64,000 nt of DNA from the NCBI RefSeq assembly GCF_900110025.1, contig NZ_FOCE01000009.1, positions 91,196-155,195 of the forward strand. Direction: 5' to 3'. The DNA comes from Gemmobacter aquatilis (GTDB taxonomy: Bacteria > Pseudomonadota > Alphaproteobacteria > Rhodobacterales > Rhodobacteraceae). Under the pieces are notes generated by a model, which made no database searches, was not told the origin of the DNA, and saw only the letters and a program-made list of their open reading frames with translations. This document shows positions 63,662-64,000 of this stretch, piece after piece; the stretch's first letter is position 1, and each line of letters starts with the position of its first letter. Made by a program: the position numbers and the translations under genes.

Positions 63662-64000
63662 TTTCCACCCAGAAGTGACCCGGGTAGCGGCGTAATTTTC
63701 ATTGAGAACTGACCCATGTGACACCTTCCCCTTGGCTGCTGGCAGCAGGGGACATTGGAGTGATCGGCATGGCCTTTTTGAGTATTATTCGGCGTTGGGC
63801 ATTGCGGGAGCATCTGTCCATTCGGGAGATCGCGCGGCGGACGAAGTTGTCGCGCAACACCATCAGGAAGTATTTGCGGTCTGGGGCGGTTGAGCTTGAG
63901 TTCAAGGTTGCCGAGCGACCGAGCAAACTTGACCCCTTTGCGGCCAAACTGTCGGGCTGGCTGAAGACCGAGGCCGGGAAGTCGCGCAAGCAGCGGCGGA
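63656..64000 (+). mobile_element. IS21-family insertion sequence (left end, continues past window)
   Basis: The element begins near TGTTGATTTCCACCC and carries two transposase-binding-type repeats, AGAAGTGACCC (63671-63681) and AGAACTGACCC (63705-63715), before the istA gene. Multiple terminal repeats of this kind are typical of IS21. The right end and istB are outside the window, so the exact boundaries and target duplication cannot be checked. Confidence 0.75.
63769..64000 (+). CDS. istA: IS21-family transposase IstA (N-terminal part)
   Basis: The open frame starts MAFLSIIRRWALREHLSIRE and continues IARRTKLSRNTIRKYLRSGA and ERPSKLDPFAAKLSGWL, the N-terminal HTH_23-like helix-turn-helix and linker of IstA. 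77 codons are visible before the window ends. The catalytic DDE domain is not reached. The start follows GACATTGGAGTGATCGGC. Confidence 0.85.
   Translation, partial: MAFLSIIRRWALREHLSIREIARRTKLSRNTIRKYLRSGAVELEFKVAERPSKLDPFAAKLSGWLKTEAGKSRKQRR

Larger units (their letters stand above)
52545..64000. mobile_element. Prophage (left part), inserted in tRNA-Met
   Basis: From the tRNA 3' end onward the genes are short, overlapping and mostly unrecognised. The order is tyrosine integrase, a leftward early block (nuclease, MazG-like, DUF2303 protein), an immunity region with convergent operators and CI/Cro-type genes, then a rightward block. No structural genes are seen, so the right end lies beyond the window. 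The last 345 bases are an IS21-type element. The exact crossover within the tRNA is not determined; the start given is approximate. Confidence 0.85.

Overview
The window is GC-rich alphaproteobacterial chromosome, almost certainly from the Rhodobacteraceae (Rhodobacter/Gemmobacter/Tabrizicola type). The main evidence is the gene order sdh - mch - mcl2 - mdh - sucCDAB - lpd - ecm, which interleaves TCA-cycle genes with three ethylmalonyl-CoA pathway genes as I remember it from Rhodobacter sphaeroides. No database could be searched, so family assignments rest on motifs, lengths and gene order.

Region 1 (1-21003) is central carbon metabolism. sdhC-sdhD-sdhA run leftward, followed by mesaconyl-CoA hydratase, a DUF1737 protein, an NnrU-like membrane protein, malyl-CoA thioesterase and a TSUP exporter. 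mdh then starts a rightward block with three unusual followers (glycosyltransferase-like, SHOCT protein, methyltransferase). sucC, sucD, sucA, sucB, a MAPEG protein and lpd follow, and ethylmalonyl-CoA mutase faces back leftward. The sdhC and sucC upstream regions carry the same paired TGTGATCAC(A/G) palindrome 21 bp apart, which suggests one regulator for both operons.

Region 2 (21180-31800) holds small exported and membrane proteins (one behind a perfect SqrR/BigR-like operator), a ParA ATPase, a P-type cation ATPase, and what looks like a complete ECF sigma mini-regulon. The regulon comprises sigma factor plus membrane anti-sigma, an exported Ser/Asn-repeat protein, a DUF6065-like protein and a subtilisin-type protease. 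Each of the four transcription units has a GGA(A/C)T-N16-CGTT promoter at identical spacing. recJ and tRNA-Glu follow.

Region 3 (32045-52435) holds a divergent arylesterase / YbbAP-like ABC exporter pair, OsmC, and a leftward MocD-MocE-PanB-like operon. This operon is divergent from a LacI regulator and an inositol-type uptake and oxidation operon (TIM-barrel protein, binding protein, permease, ATPase, inositol 2-dehydrogenase-like). The two together look like a pathway for methylated inositol derivatives. argE, the selenium pair mnmH and FAD-domain-selD, and a hydantoinase-type ATPase complete the region.

Region 4 (52497-64000) is the left part of a temperate prophage inserted at the 3' end of tRNA-Met. 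A tyrosine integrase sits at the tRNA, with a leftward early operon next to it, an immunity region with CI-like and Cro-like genes and repeated operators, and a rightward operon. An IS21-family element interrupts that operon and runs off the window.
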